A stretch of DNA of 64,000 nt from JBFXAF01 sp050184585 (GCA_050184585.1 JBFXAF010000010.1:62001-126000); one strand, 5' to 3'; shown: positions 50,761 through 60,768, numbered from the stretch's first letter. The notes: generated by a model from the sequence alone, not told the origin. A program made the numbers and translations.

Positions 50761-53700
50761 TCAGTGAGCGGCGGCATGTGACGCAGCCGGCAGGGTATCG
50801 TCCGGGCGCGGCTTCAGTTCCCTCCGTGCGATGAACGAATAGAACATCGGCACAACGAAGAGCGTGAACATCGTGCCTATCAGTATGCCCGTGAAGATCA
50901 CAAGGCCCATCGAGTAGCGGGCGGCGGCTCCAGCTCCGGCAGCGACGATCAACGGCACGACGCCGAGCGACATCGCCGCTGTGGTCATCAGGATCGGCCT
51001 GAGCCGCACCTTCGCCGAAGCGATGATCGCCTCGGTGCGCGACAGGCCCTGCGCCTCGCGCTGCTGGTTGGCGAACTCGACCAGCAGGATGCCGTGTTTG
51101 GTGATCAGCCCAATCAACGTGATCAGGCCCACCTGGGTGTAGATGTTCAGCGTGCCGAGCCCGATGTTCAGCGGTACAATCGCTCCGAAGATCGAAAGCG
51201 GCACCGACATCATGATGATCAGTGGATCACGGAAGCTCTCGAACTGGGCGGCAAGCACCAGGTAGATCACGACAACGGCCAGCGCGAAGGCGATGGCGAT
51301 GGTGTTGCCCTGCTCGATTTCCAGTCGCGACTGGCCCGAATAGTCGATGAAGAAGCTCTCCGGCAGCGTCGATCGAGCGATGTTCTGGATTGCGCCCAGA
51401 CCGTCGCCGGTCGTCACCCCCGGCATCGGCAACGCCGAGATCGTGGCCGAGTTGAGCTGGTTGAACTGTTCGATCGCCGCCGCCGTCACATTGGTGGAGA
51501 TCTGGACGACCGCTGATAGCGGCACCATCTGTCCGGTCGCGCTGCGCACGAAGAACTCACCGAGCTTTTCCGGATTGTCCCGGTACTCCCGCGGCACCTG
51601 CATGATGATGTCGTAGCTGTTGGAATCGCGGTCGAACTGCGCAACGGCTCCGCCGCCGACGAGCAGGCTCAGCGTCGCGCCGATGTCGCGAATGGGCAGG
51701 TTGAGGGCCGCCGCCCGGTCGCGGTCGATGGTCACGGTGACCTGCTGGGCGTTGAAGGCGAGCGAATTCTGCACGATGATGAAGCGGCCGGTCGCCTGCG
51801 CTTCCAGCCGGATTTTCTCCGCGACCTCGAAGACCTGGCTCGGATCGCCTGTCGACTGGATCACCACCGAGATCGGCAGCCCGCCCCCGGCTCCCGGCAA
51901 CGATGGCGGCGCGAACACGAGCGCCTGCACGCCGGCCACCTTGGACAACCGGGCCTGGATGTCCTGCTGGATCTCGGCCTGCGAGCGGGTACGCTCGGAC
52001 CAGTCGTCGAAGACCCAGACCGCGACTCCCGAATTTGTCGCCCCGCCGAAACCGACGATCGAGAAGTTGGCGTCGAGTTCGGGAATGTCCTGCGTGAGGT
52101 CGCGGATCTGGGCGGTGTAGAGTTCCGTGTAGTCGGTCGTTGCATAGGGCGGCGCGTTGACCAGCGCAAAGAGCGCGCCGGAATCCTCTTCCGGCGCCAG
52201 TTCGCTCGACGTCTTCATGAACAGGTATCCGGTCAGGCCGACGAGTACGAGCACGATCATCAGTGTCACCGGCCGATACTTCAGCGAGCCGGAGACCAGC
52301 CGTTCGTAACGGTTGGCGACTTTGTCAAAGGTGCGGTCGACGTAGCCCTGGAATCGGCTGTGGCCTCGGGTGAGGAGGCGTGCCGCCATCATCGGCGTGA
52401 TGGTGAGCGCCACCATCCCCGATATGACGACCGCGCCCGCAAGCGTTACGGCGAACTCGCGGAACAGCGAGCCGGTCAGCCCGCCGGTGAACGCCAGCGG
52501 CGCGAACACCGCGGCAAGCGTGATCGTCATGGCGACCACCGGTCCGCCGATCTCGGTCATGCCCTGGAAGGCCGCCTGGCGCGGGGTCAGGCCCTCCTCG
52601 ATGTGGCGGTGGATGTTTTCGACCACCACGATCGCATCGTCGACGACGAGGCCGATCGCCAAGACCATGGCCAGCAGCGACAGGAGATTGATCGAATAGC
52701 CGAGCAGGAACAGGAAGAAGCATACCCCGATAAGCGACAGCGGAATCGTCACGATCGGCATCAGCACCGATCGGAAAGAGCCGAGGAAGAGAAGTATGAT
52801 CAGGACGACGATGGCGACCGCTTCGGCAATCGTCTTGAACACCTCCTCGATGGAGGCGCTGATCGACTCCGTCGCGTCGTACATCAGCGAGATCGACATG
52901 CCGTCCGGCAGGGTGGCCTGGATCGCCGGCAGTTCGTTGATCACCGCCTCGGCCGTGTCGAGCGGATTGGCGGACGGCGTGGGGAAGACGCCGATGAAGG
53001 TCCCCGGCTGGCCGTTGAAGTTGACGATCATGTCGCGGTTCTCGGCCGCGAGTTCGACGGTCGCCACGTCGCGCAGGCGGACCACGCCATCGCCGGACGA
53101 CTTCAGCGGCAGGGCGCCGAAGGCTTCCGGCGTCTGCAGCGTCGAGCGCATGGTGATCGAGTAGGCGACGTACTCGTTCTCGGTCTTGCCCGGCGCGGCG
53201 AGGAAGTTGGAGGCGTTGATCGCCGCGAGCACCTCGGTGGCGGTGAGGCCACGCGCGGCGAGCCTGATCGGATCGACCCAGACGCGCATCGAGTAGTTGG
53301 CCGCTCCCATGATCTGGATCTCGGCGACACCCGGGATGGTCGACATGCGTGGGCGGATGACGCGCTCGATGTATTCGGTGAGCTGCTCCGCCGTCATGTT
53401 CGGATTCTGCATCGTCAGGTACATCGTCGCGAACTGCATGCCCGTGCCCTTGACGATGGTCGGGTCCTCGGCATCGGCGGGGAGCTGGCTGCGCACCTGC
53501 TGGACCTTGGACATGACCTCGGTCAGCGCCACGTCGGGGTTGGACCCGAGCTGCATCTGCACGGTCACGACGCTGGCCGATGGCCGGCTTTGGGATGTGA
53601 CGTAGTCGATGTTCTCCGTGGTCGCGACGGCGGCGGCGATCGGCGAGGTGATGAACCCCTGGATTAGATCGGCGCTGGCCCCGGGGTAGACGGTCGTGAC

Positions 53701-53838
53701 CGTGATCACGGTTTCCTCGACCTCGGGATACTGGCGCACCGAGAGGTTGAAGAGACCCTGGAATCCGAGCAGCAGGATCAGCAGAGCGAAGACCGTCGAC
53801 AGAACCGGCCGTCGGATGAACAGCGCGGAGACGTTCAT
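50761..53838 (-). CDS. RND-family efflux pump inner-membrane subunit
   Basis: 1025 residues with twelve membrane segments and two large periplasmic loops, the HAE1/AcrB type topology. The proton-relay aspartates are in GLVVDDAIVVVENIHR at about residues 400-415. It ejects drugs or hydrophobic compounds from the periplasm. It follows the adaptor gene with a 4-nt overlap. No outer-membrane TolC-like gene is in the window. The start ATG 53838 overlaps the adaptor stop. Confidence 0.93.
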   Translation of the reverse strand: MNVSALFIRRPVLSTVFALLILLLGFQGLFNLSVRQYPEVEETVITVTTVYPGASADLIQGFITSPIAAAVATTENIDYVTSQSRPSASVVTVQMQLGSNPDVALTEVMSKVQQVRSQLPADAEDPTIVKGTGMQFATMYLTMQNPNMTAEQLTEYIERVIRPRMSTIPGVAEIQIMGAANYSMRVWVDPIRLAARGLTATEVLAAINASNFLAAPGKTENEYVAYSITMRSTLQTPEAFGALPLKSSGDGVVRLRDVATVELAAENRDMIVNFNGQPGTFIGVFPTPSANPLDTAEAVINELPAIQATLPDGMSISLMYDATESISASIEEVFKTIAEAVAIVVLIILLFLGSFRSVLMPIVTIPLSLIGVCFFLFLLGYSINLLSLLAMVLAIGLVVDDAIVVVENIHRHIEEGLTPRQAAFQGMTEIGGPVVAMTITLAAVFAPLAFTGGLTGSLFREFAVTLAGAVVISGMVALTITPMMAARLLTRGHSRFQGYVDRTFDKVANRYERLVSGSLKYRPVTLMIVLVLVGLTGYLFMKTSSELAPEEDSGALFALVNAPPYATTDYTELYTAQIRDLTQDIPELDANFSIVGFGGATNSGVAVWVFDDWSERTRSQAEIQQDIQARLSKVAGVQALVFAPPSLPGAGGGLPISVVIQSTGDPSQVFEVAEKIRLEAQATGRFIIVQNSLAFNAQQVTVTIDRDRAAALNLPIRDIGATLSLLVGGGAVAQFDRDSNSYDIIMQVPREYRDNPEKLGEFFVRSATGQMVPLSAVVQISTNVTAAAIEQFNQLNSATISALPMPGVTTGDGLGAIQNIARSTLPESFFIDYSGQSRLEIEQGNTIAIAFALAVVVIYLVLAAQFESFRDPLIIMMSVPLSIFGAIVPLNIGLGTLNIYTQVGLITLIGLITKHGILLVEFANQQREAQGLSRTEAIIASAKVRLRPILMTTAAMSLGVVPLIVAAGAGAAARYSMGLVIFTGILIGTMFTLFVVPMFYSFIARRELKPRPDDTLPAASHAAAH

Positions 53839-55016
53839 TGCCGGGCGGTCTCCTGCGGTGCGGCCTGCGATGGATCGACCGTGTTGTCGATGACCACCGG
53901 TGCACCGTTCGACAGCCGATTCTGGCCGGCGGTTACCACCCGGTCGCCAGATGCCACGCCGCTGGCGATCTCGACCAGCCCCTGCGTGCGGCGGCCGGTC
54001 TTCACGAACACCTGCCGGACTTCCAGCGTCGGGGCCTTGCCCTCAGTCTGGGAGGGCGCCGTGTCGCCCGCTGCCGGTGCTGGCGCGGCTGCGGGCGGCT
54101 CGGCGGCCTTCTCGCGCACGACGAAGACGTAGTCGCCGTAGAGACTGGTCACGACCGCCGTCTGCGGCAACGCGATGATGTCCTGCTCGATCGGCATCTG
54201 CACCTCGACCTGCACGAACTGGCCGGGAGTCAGCTTGCCGTCGGGATTGGTGATCTCCGCGCGAACCGCAACCAGCCGGCTCGCGGGATCGACCTTGGGA
54301 TCGATGCCGACGATCTCGCCCTCGAAGGGCATCGGCCCGTCGCCGAGCCCGAACCGAACCGGCTGGCCGATGCGGACCGAGCTGAACTGCTGCTCGGCGA
54401 CGGTGAAATCCGCCCGCATCGTGTCCAGATCCTGCAACGTGGCAACGATGGTGCCCGGAGCTATGTACTGGCCCGCTTCGATGCGTGGGATGCCCATCGT
54501 CCCGGAGAATGGCGCTCGGAGACGTTTCTGCTCGACGACGGCTTCGAGCTTGGTCACCTGCGCCGCGGATGCGGCGGCGGCCGCTCGCGCGGCCTCGAGC
54601 GCGGCTTCGGTTCCGACACCGCGCTTCTGTAGTTCGATCGCCCGGTCGAGCGCCTGCTGGTCCAGAGCCGCCTGTGTGCGGGCCGCATCGAGGTCTGCCC
54701 GCTGCACGGCGTCGTCAAGGCGAAGCAGCACCGCGTCCTCATCGACCTTCTGGTTCGCCGAGAAGCCGATTTCCTTGACGATGCCGGTCGTCTCGACGGT
54801 GAGGTCCACGCCGCGCGCGGCGCTGGCCGTGCCGATCGCGCCGATCGCGGGTGTCCAGTCGGCCGGTTTTGCCTCGATCACCGATACGGTCAGCGGCGCG
54901 ACCGGCATATTGGCGAAGAACTGCTCGATCGCCTGGTCACGGAACATGTTGAAACCGACGAGACCACCTCCGATGAGCACGAGCAGCACGAACGCGATGA
55001 GAAAGCGTTTGATCAT
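53835..55016 (-). CDS. RND periplasmic adaptor (membrane fusion protein)
   Basis: 393 residues. One N-terminal membrane anchor (about 4-24), then lipoyl-like (about 85-100 and 155-190), coiled-coil hairpin (about 105-155) and beta-barrel domains, the MFP order. It bridges the pump to an outer-membrane channel. A Pro/Ala-rich low-complexity insert (about 305-330) is atypical. It is first in the operon and divergent from the TetR gene across a 133-bp region with the operator at 55112-55127. Confidence 0.92.
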   Translation of the reverse strand: MIKRFLIAFVLLVLIGGGLVGFNMFRDQAIEQFFANMPVAPLTVSVIEAKPADWTPAIGAIGTASAARGVDLTVETTGIVKEIGFSANQKVDEDAVLLRLDDAVQRADLDAARTQAALDQQALDRAIELQKRGVGTEAALEAARAAAAASAAQVTKLEAVVEQKRLRAPFSGTMGIPRIEAGQYIAPGTIVATLQDLDTMRADFTVAEQQFSSVRIGQPVRFGLGDGPMPFEGEIVGIDPKVDPASRLVAVRAEITNPDGKLTPGQFVQVEVQMPIEQDIIALPQTAVVTSLYGDYVFVVREKAAEPPAAAPAPAAGDTAPSQTEGKAPTLEVRQVFVKTGRRTQGLVEIASGVASGDRVVTAGQNRLSNGAPVVIDNTVDPSQAAPQETARQ

Positions 55017-55111
55017 GAGGTCAGCCTCGGGGGAATCGGAGCCGGGCGCCAGCCAGGCCGCCCGACAATGGTGCGATCCGACCGCCCTTGCAATTACTGA
55101 TGCGGTTACTG

Positions 55112-55127
55112 TACCGTCTGGACGGTA
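55112..55127. promoter_or_regulatory. TetR-type operator between RND operon and TetR gene
   Basis: TACCGTC-TG-GACGGTA, a perfect 7-bp-arm inverted repeat, 22 nt before the TetR start and 95 nt before the adaptor start. A TetR regulator binding here could repress both itself and the efflux operon. Confidence 0.75.
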
Positions 55128-55149
55128 TTGTCAAGCGGCCAGGACCAGG

Positions 55150-55689
55150 ATGGCGGGAACTGCAGACACCAAGGGACGAATCCTTCGCGCGGCCGAAGAA
55201 GTCAGCCGCGACGCTGGTGCCGGCAACCTGTCTCTCGACGCCGTCGCCGCCCGGGCGGGAATTTCGAAGGGCGGGCTGCTGTACCATTTCCCCTCAAAGG
55301 CCAGGCTGTTCGAGGCGATGGTCGAGAATTATCTCGGGGCCTGGGAGAACGCGCTTGGCGAGCGCGAACAGGCCGGAGCCCTCAATGGCGTGGCCGCGGC
55401 CTATCTCGACCTTTTCGTCACCGAGCAGAAGCGCAAGCAGGCGCCGTCGAGCGGTCTGATCGCCGCGCTTGCCGAGAACCCCGATTTTCTCGCACCCGTG
55501 AAGCGCTACGAGCGCGCCTTCCTCGACCGCATGAAAGCGAACTCCACGCGGCCCTCCGCGATGCTGGTCATCTTCCTCGCGCTTCATGGCCTTCATTCGA
55601 TGAAGCTGCTCAACACGGAGATCGTCACCGGCGCCGAGTTCGAGGACGCCGTCGCCGAAATGCGCCGCATGATCGACGCGCCTGCCTGA
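55150..55689 (+). CDS. TetR-family transcriptional regulator
   Basis: 179 residues. The TetR HTH is at about residues 8-55 (ILRAAEEVSRDAGAGNLSLDAVAARAGISKGGLLYHFPSKARL). The ligand domain has the TetR_C_37-like character. It is divergent from the RND efflux operon, so it is probably the pump's local repressor, released by a pump substrate. ATG 55150 follows AGGACCAGG. Confidence 0.9.
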   Translation: MAGTADTKGRILRAAEEVSRDAGAGNLSLDAVAARAGISKGGLLYHFPSKARLFEAMVENYLGAWENALGEREQAGALNGVAAAYLDLFVTEQKRKQAPSSGLIAALAENPDFLAPVKRYERAFLDRMKANSTRPSAMLVIFLALHGLHSMKLLNTEIVTGAEFEDAVAEMRRMIDAPA

Positions 55690-55897
55690 TCTCGGGTCTG
55701 CGCCGTCGAGCCGTGATGCAATGTCCTCGACCGCCGGCGTCACCGACCCGACGCAGACCGGAACTGGCCGGGACCTTCGGAGATCCGCGAGGCGACGAAG
55801 GCGAGCGTAAGAACGACCTTCAACGATCCGGAGACACAGGGCATCGATCGCAGGATGCCGACCTTGAGCATCACGTCCATCTTCCCGGCGTCGACCA

Positions 55898-56788
55898 TCA
55901 GTTCCTCTTGGTGTAGTCCGGACTCGAAAGACGCTCCAGTGCTTCGCGCGCGCTCTCCATATGGAACCGGCCACCCTCGGCCCGGACGGCAATGCGGAAG
56001 CCGAGATGCCGCGAGCCTTCGAGCGCCAGGCGTGCAAGATCGTCAGGTATGATCGCCATGCGTCCCGCCGCATAGCGCTTCGGTACGCCGAACTCCGGAA
56101 ACGCCTCGACGATCAATTCGGCGCATGTCAGCCGCGAAGCATCGGAGAGATCGAAGGCGACATCGAATGGAGTGCCGACCCTCGAAAGAAGCGTCGACAG
56201 TTTGGCGTGCGCCAAACCGGTATGACGCGGTCGCAGAACGACCAGCGCATCGACGTCCACCAGTTCGGAGAACGTCGATAGGTGGACATCGTCCTTGGAC
56301 GATTCGATGACCGTCAGGCCCGATCGGATTGCGGCCCTGTAGGGATCGAGCGCGGCGCTCTTCCACAAGCCATGCGCCCGGAGTTCGGCTTCGCTGCCGA
56401 GCCACACCAGCGCGTGCGTGTAGCGGCTCGGGATGAAGGTCCTTGTGAGCGCCGGACGTGAACGTACGAGCACGATGTCGAGCGGCCGCAGATCGTTGCG
56501 CATCATCGTCTCGACCTCGGCATGGCGGAAAAGTTTGCCGTGGGCCGTTCTGACGTTGCGGACGATCGGCGACAGCGATTGGCCGAAGGCCTGCATCAGG
56601 CCGAGCCGCGGGTCGACCCAGTCGCCGCCGAACCAGTCGGGCGCGTCTTCCGCCGGACGATAGCCGCCGCATGCGCACAGCAGGACGACCGCAGTCACGA
56701 CCGTGACCCGACAGGTCAGCGCACCAAGACTCTCGATTACCCCCGCCACCCCAGCACCGCGAACGACACCGCCAGACAAATCTGCCAC
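55898..56788 (-). CDS. YiiX/YebB-like NlpC/P60-type cysteine hydrolase (permuted papain fold), lipoprotein candidate
   Basis: 296 residues. An N-terminal hydrophobic segment with a lipobox-like LLCACGG suggests a lipoprotein. The catalytic pair in the permuted papain fold is H in SRYTHALVWLG (about 126) and C in SRLTCAELIVEAF (about 221). YiiX-like enzymes hydrolyse amide bonds of peptidoglycan or acyl-lipids; substrate is unknown. Start could be one of several ATGs; a shorter start after the first 20 residues is plausible. Divergent from the alpha/beta hydrolase gene. Confidence 0.75.
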   Translation of the reverse strand: MADLSGGVVRGAGVAGVIESLGALTCRVTVVTAVVLLCACGGYRPAEDAPDWFGGDWVDPRLGLMQAFGQSLSPIVRNVRTAHGKLFRHAEVETMMRNDLRPLDIVLVRSRPALTRTFIPSRYTHALVWLGSEAELRAHGLWKSAALDPYRAAIRSGLTVIESSKDDVHLSTFSELVDVDALVVLRPRHTGLAHAKLSTLLSRVGTPFDVAFDLSDASRLTCAELIVEAFPEFGVPKRYAAGRMAIIPDDLARLALEGSRHLGFRIAVRAEGGRFHMESAREALERLSSPDYTKRN

Positions 56789-56861
56789 GTTCGCGACCCC
56801 GGCGCCATCTGTGCTTGACGCCCATGCTCGCGAGGCACATCCTCGGGGCAGAGGGGAAAAT

Positions 56862-57791
56862 ATGCCGTTCGACGAAGCCCGTTCCGTGCCGTCTCCGACT
56901 GGAGCGGCGCTCCATGTCTATTGCCGGCGGGCGAACCAGCCGCGCGCGGTCGTGCAGGTCAATCACGGCCTCGCCGAACATGCGGCCCGCTACGAACGAT
57001 TCGCTGATGCGCTCGCGGCCGAGGGTTTACACACCTATGCCCACGACCACCGGGGCCATGGCCGCACCCATGCCCCCGACGCGCCTCTTGGCGTCTTCGC
57101 GGCTGGCGATGGCGGTGTCGACAAGGTGATCGTCGACGTCAGTGCCGTTCACGATCTCATTGCCGCCGAACATCCCGGATTGCCCGTCATCGCGTTCGGC
57201 CATTCGATGGGTGGCCTGATCGCCTTGAACTTCGTGCTCCGGCATTCCGGACGCGTCCGTGGCGCGGCGATCTGGAACGCCAACTTCTCCGCCGGGCTGG
57301 CAGGACGGGCAGCAATGCTGATCCTCGCCGTCGAACGTTTCCGTCTCGGCTCCGACGTACCGTCCAGGCTCTTGCCGAAGCTTACGTTCGCATCATGGGG
57401 CAGGAAGGTGCCGAACGCCCGCACCGCCTTCGACTGGCTGTCGCGGGATCCGGCCGAGGTGGACAAGTATGTTGCCGACCCCCTTTGCGGGTGGAACGCG
57501 TCGGTGTCGATGTGGCGCGACGTCTTCCGCTTCGCGTTCCTCGGTGCGGATGATGCCGGTTTCGCGTCCCTGCCGCGCGACCTTCCGGTCAATCTGGTCG
57601 GTGGCGAGCATGATCCGGCGACCGACGGCGGCAAGGCCGTCCGAGACCTGGCCGCGAGGATGAACCGGATGGGGTTTTCGAATCTGGTTTCGACGATCTA
57701 TCCCGAGACACGTCATGAAAGCCTGAACGAGCTCAACCGGGACGAGATCACTGAAGCTTTCGTCTCATGGGCGCGGAAGACTGTTGCGTGA
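56862..57791 (+). CDS. Alpha/beta hydrolase (monoacylglycerol lipase-like)
   Basis: 309 residues. The nucleophile elbow GHSMGG with S115, the HGLAEHAARY oxyanion region and DHRGHGRTH segment near the N-terminus match the monoacylglycerol lipase/lysophospholipase group (Hydrolase_4). Catalytic acid is about the Asp of GGEHDPAT and the His near TRHESLNE. It would cleave glycerol-bound fatty acids. ATG 56862 follows GAGGGG. Stands before the CoA-transferase/ThDP pair, gap of 52 nt. Confidence 0.88.
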   Translation: MPFDEARSVPSPTGAALHVYCRRANQPRAVVQVNHGLAEHAARYERFADALAAEGLHTYAHDHRGHGRTHAPDAPLGVFAAGDGGVDKVIVDVSAVHDLIAAEHPGLPVIAFGHSMGGLIALNFVLRHSGRVRGAAIWNANFSAGLAGRAAMLILAVERFRLGSDVPSRLLPKLTFASWGRKVPNARTAFDWLSRDPAEVDKYVADPLCGWNASVSMWRDVFRFAFLGADDAGFASLPRDLPVNLVGGEHDPATDGGKAVRDLAARMNRMGFSNLVSTIYPETRHESLNELNRDEITEAFVSWARKTVA

Positions 57792-57843
57792 CAGACCCGA
57801 CTGCCTTTGCTAGGCAGCGGCACGATCCAACGGCGCTCCTCTG

Positions 57844-59016
57844 ATGTCCAACCCTCCCCTCAAAGGCGTGCGCGTGATCGAGCTCGCGCGCATCCTCGCC
57901 GGCCCATGGGCGGGGCAGTTGCTGGCCGACCTCGGGGCGGACGTCATCAAGGTCGAGAACCCCGACGGCGGCGACGACACGCGAAAATGGGGCCCACCTT
58001 TCGTCACCGGCGCGGACGGCGAGAACCTGTCGGCCGCATACTACCACTCGACCAACCGCGGAAAGCGCTCGATCGCGGTCGACTTCTCGATGCCGGAGGG
58101 GGCCGGGACGGTCCGTCGCCTGGCTGCGACCGCGGACGTCTTCATCGAGAACTTCAAGCTCGGCGGGTTGAAGAAGTACGGCCTCGACTACGACAGTTTG
58201 AAAGCGCTCAACCCGCGTCTGATCTATTGTTCCATCACCGGCTTCGGCCAGACCGGACCCTATGCCCCCCGGGCCGGCTACGACTTCATCATCCAGGGCA
58301 TGGCAGGCATGATGTCGATAACGGGTGAGCCCGGTCGCGAGCCGCAGAAGGCTGGCGTCGCCATTTCGGATGTCTTCACCGGCCTCTACGCAGTCATTTC
58401 CATCCAGGCTGCGCTCCGCCACGCCGAACAGACGGGCCAGGGCCAGTGGATCGACATGGCGTTGTTCGACGCGCAAGTCTCGATCCTCGGCAACCAGAAT
58501 CTCAACTACCTCGTCTCCGGCATATCGCCCGTACAGATGGGCAACGCCCATATGAACATCGCGCCCTACGAGGTGCTTCCGGTGAAGGACGGCCACATCA
58601 TCCTGGCGGTCGGAAACGACGGCCAGTTCCAGCGCTTCTGCGCCGTGGTCGACCTTGAGCCGCTGGCGGTAGACCCGGACTTCTCGACCAACCCCGCACG
58701 CGTCACCAACCGTGCCCGGCTGCGCAAAGCGCTGGTGGAACGACTCCTGACGTTAGATCGTGACGCCCTGCTCACCCGGCTGGAGGCCGCGGGCGTTCCA
58801 GCAAGCCCGATAAACACCATCGCCCAGATGTTCGCCGACCCGCAGACCATCGCCAGGGGACTGCGCATGGACCTCGAGGACGGGCATGGCAACTTGCTGC
58901 CTTCGGTGCGCGCGCCGATGCTGATGAGCGCCACGCCGCCTATCTACGAGCGGCCCTCTCCCCGCCTCGGCGAACACACGGCGGAGATTCTGGCCGAACT
59001 GGAGACCAGGAAATGA
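57844..59016 (+). CDS. CaiB/BaiF-family CoA-transferase
   Basis: 390 residues, class III CoA-transferase with the GPWAGQLLADLGADVIKVE opening. By homology the catalytic aspartate is about D176 in VAISDVFTGLYA. It transfers CoA between carboxylates. The stop overlaps the ThDP enzyme start by 4 nt (ATGA), so the pair is co-translated, as formyl-CoA transferase and oxalyl-CoA decarboxylase are in oxalate-degrading bacteria. Actual acids not known. Confidence 0.9.
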   Translation: MSNPPLKGVRVIELARILAGPWAGQLLADLGADVIKVENPDGGDDTRKWGPPFVTGADGENLSAAYYHSTNRGKRSIAVDFSMPEGAGTVRRLAATADVFIENFKLGGLKKYGLDYDSLKALNPRLIYCSITGFGQTGPYAPRAGYDFIIQGMAGMMSITGEPGREPQKAGVAISDVFTGLYAVISIQAALRHAEQTGQGQWIDMALFDAQVSILGNQNLNYLVSGISPVQMGNAHMNIAPYEVLPVKDGHIILAVGNDGQFQRFCAVVDLEPLAVDPDFSTNPARVTNRARLRKALVERLLTLDRDALLTRLEAAGVPASPINTIAQMFADPQTIARGLRMDLEDGHGNLLPSVRAPMLMSATPPIYERPSPRLGEHTAEILAELETRK

Positions 59017-60662
59017 GGACAGGCGGACAGATCGTCGTCGAAGCGCTCGAGGCGAACGGCGTCGACCGTATCTATTGCGTGCCGGGAGAGAGCTATCTCG
59101 CCGTGCTCGATGCCCTCCACGATTCACCGATCCGGACGATCGTGTGTCGCCAGGAAGGCGGCGCTGCGATGATGGCGGACGCCCACGGGAAGCTGACCGG
59201 CAGGCCGGGCGTCTGCTTCGTCACGCGCGGACCGGGCGCGACCAACGCCTCCGCCGGGATTCACATCGCCATGCAGGATTCGACGCCGGTGGTGATGTTC
59301 ATCGGCCAGGTCGCACGCGGCAATCTCGGCCGCGAGGCCTTTCAGGAAGTGGACTATCGCCAGTTCTTCGGCGGCATCGCCAAATGGGCGATCGAGATCG
59401 ACGATCCTGCGCGCATTCCCGAAATCGTCACACGCGCCTTTTCCGTCGCTACATCCGGCCGTCCAGGCCCAGTCATCGTCAGCCTGCCCGAGGACGTGCT
59501 GACCGAACAGGCCGAGGCACCCAAGCCAGTCGCCTGGACGCCGGTAGAGACGCGTCCTGGCGCGGCGGAGATGGCCGCGCTGCAGGCGCTGCTCGTTGAC
59601 GCGAGGCGCCCCTTCGTCATCCTCGGCGGTTCGCGCTGGACCCCTGATGCGAAGGCCCTGTTTGAGCGCACCGCCGCGGCATGGGCGCTGCCGGTCGGCT
59701 GCTCGTTCCGGCGGCAGATGCTCTTCGATCATCTGCACCCCTGCTACGCCGGCGACGTCGGCATCGGGCCTAACCCGAAGCTGGCGGCGGCGATCAGGGA
59801 CGCCGACGTTGTGCTGCTCGTCGGGGGAAGGCTCGGCGAAATGCCCTCTTCCGACTACACCTTGCTCAAGAGTCCGTATCCCGACCAGGCGCTCGTCCAC
59901 GTCCACCCCGACACCAACGAGCTGGGCCGAGTCTACCGGCCGGCATTGGCCATCAACGCCTCGCCCGCAGCGTTCGCCGAGGCGTTCGCCGAGCTCGGGC
60001 CGGAATCGGTCCCGGAATGGGCCGGCCGGACCGAAACCCTGCATGCATCCTACCTCGCCTGGTCGACGCCGCCCATCGAGGGACCGGGGCAGGTCCAGAT
60101 GGGTCCGATCATGGCATTGATCGAGAAATCCGTTCCGGAGGACACGATCTTCACCAACGGCGCCGGCAACTACGCGACCTGGGTGCACCGCTTCCACCGC
60201 TTCCGCAGGTTCGCCACGCAGGCAGCTCCTACCTCGGGTTCGATGGGCTACGGTACGCCGGGAGCGGTCGCGGCGAAGGACCTTTTTCCTGACCGGCTGG
60301 TCATTGCCTTCGCCGGCGACGGCTGCTTCCTGATGAACGGCCAGGAGTTCGCGACGGCGGTGCAATATGGCCTCCCGATCATCGTCGTGGTCGTAAACAA
60401 CGGTATCTACGGCACCATTCGCATGCACCAGGAACGCGAGTATCCCGGGCGCGTGGTCGCGACGGACTTGCGGAATCCGGACTTCGCCGCCCTGGCGCGC
60501 GCCTACGGGGGGCATGGTGAGATCGTGATGGCCACCGAGGAGTTCGCTTCAGCCTTCGAGCGCGCGCGCGCCAGCGGCAAGCCGTCGATAATCGAGGTCC
60601 GACTCGATCCCGAGGCGATCACTCCCGCCCGGACGCTCACCGACATTCGTGAGCAGCGCTGA
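59013..60662 (+). CDS. Thiamine-diphosphate-dependent enzyme (acetolactate synthase/oxalyl-CoA decarboxylase-like)
   Basis: 549 residues. The three ThDP domains are present: N-terminal with the catalytic glutamate about E48 (VCRQEGGAAMMA), central TPP_enzyme_M and C-terminal with the GDG-x-NN motif (FAGDGCFLMNGQE through VVVVNNGIYG). ALS, glyoxylate carboligase and oxalyl-CoA decarboxylase all share this fold. No ilvN regulatory partner is adjacent, and the upstream CoA-transferase is overlapped by 4 nt. The substrate is not decidable here. Confidence 0.87.
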   Translation: MRTGGQIVVEALEANGVDRIYCVPGESYLAVLDALHDSPIRTIVCRQEGGAAMMADAHGKLTGRPGVCFVTRGPGATNASAGIHIAMQDSTPVVMFIGQVARGNLGREAFQEVDYRQFFGGIAKWAIEIDDPARIPEIVTRAFSVATSGRPGPVIVSLPEDVLTEQAEAPKPVAWTPVETRPGAAEMAALQALLVDARRPFVILGGSRWTPDAKALFERTAAAWALPVGCSFRRQMLFDHLHPCYAGDVGIGPNPKLAAAIRDADVVLLVGGRLGEMPSSDYTLLKSPYPDQALVHVHPDTNELGRVYRPALAINASPAAFAEAFAELGPESVPEWAGRTETLHASYLAWSTPPIEGPGQVQMGPIMALIEKSVPEDTIFTNGAGNYATWVHRFHRFRRFATQAAPTSGSMGYGTPGAVAAKDLFPDRLVIAFAGDGCFLMNGQEFATAVQYGLPIIVVVVNNGIYGTIRMHQEREYPGRVVATDLRNPDFAALARAYGGHGEIVMATEEFASAFERARASGKPSIIEVRLDPEAITPARTLTDIREQR

Positions 60663-60768
60663 GCGGACATGCCGCGCCCTGACGCCGCAGTTGGCGGCCG
60701 CATGTGACCGATGCTAAGGCAGCGCCGCGCGCGCCGAGGTCCGCCGGGCGCACGACCGGAGACAGCAA

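Noticed and set aside
52325..53905. 526-residue frame over the RND pump gene
   Set aside because: Out-of-frame reading of the pump gene, rich in Arg and Gly.
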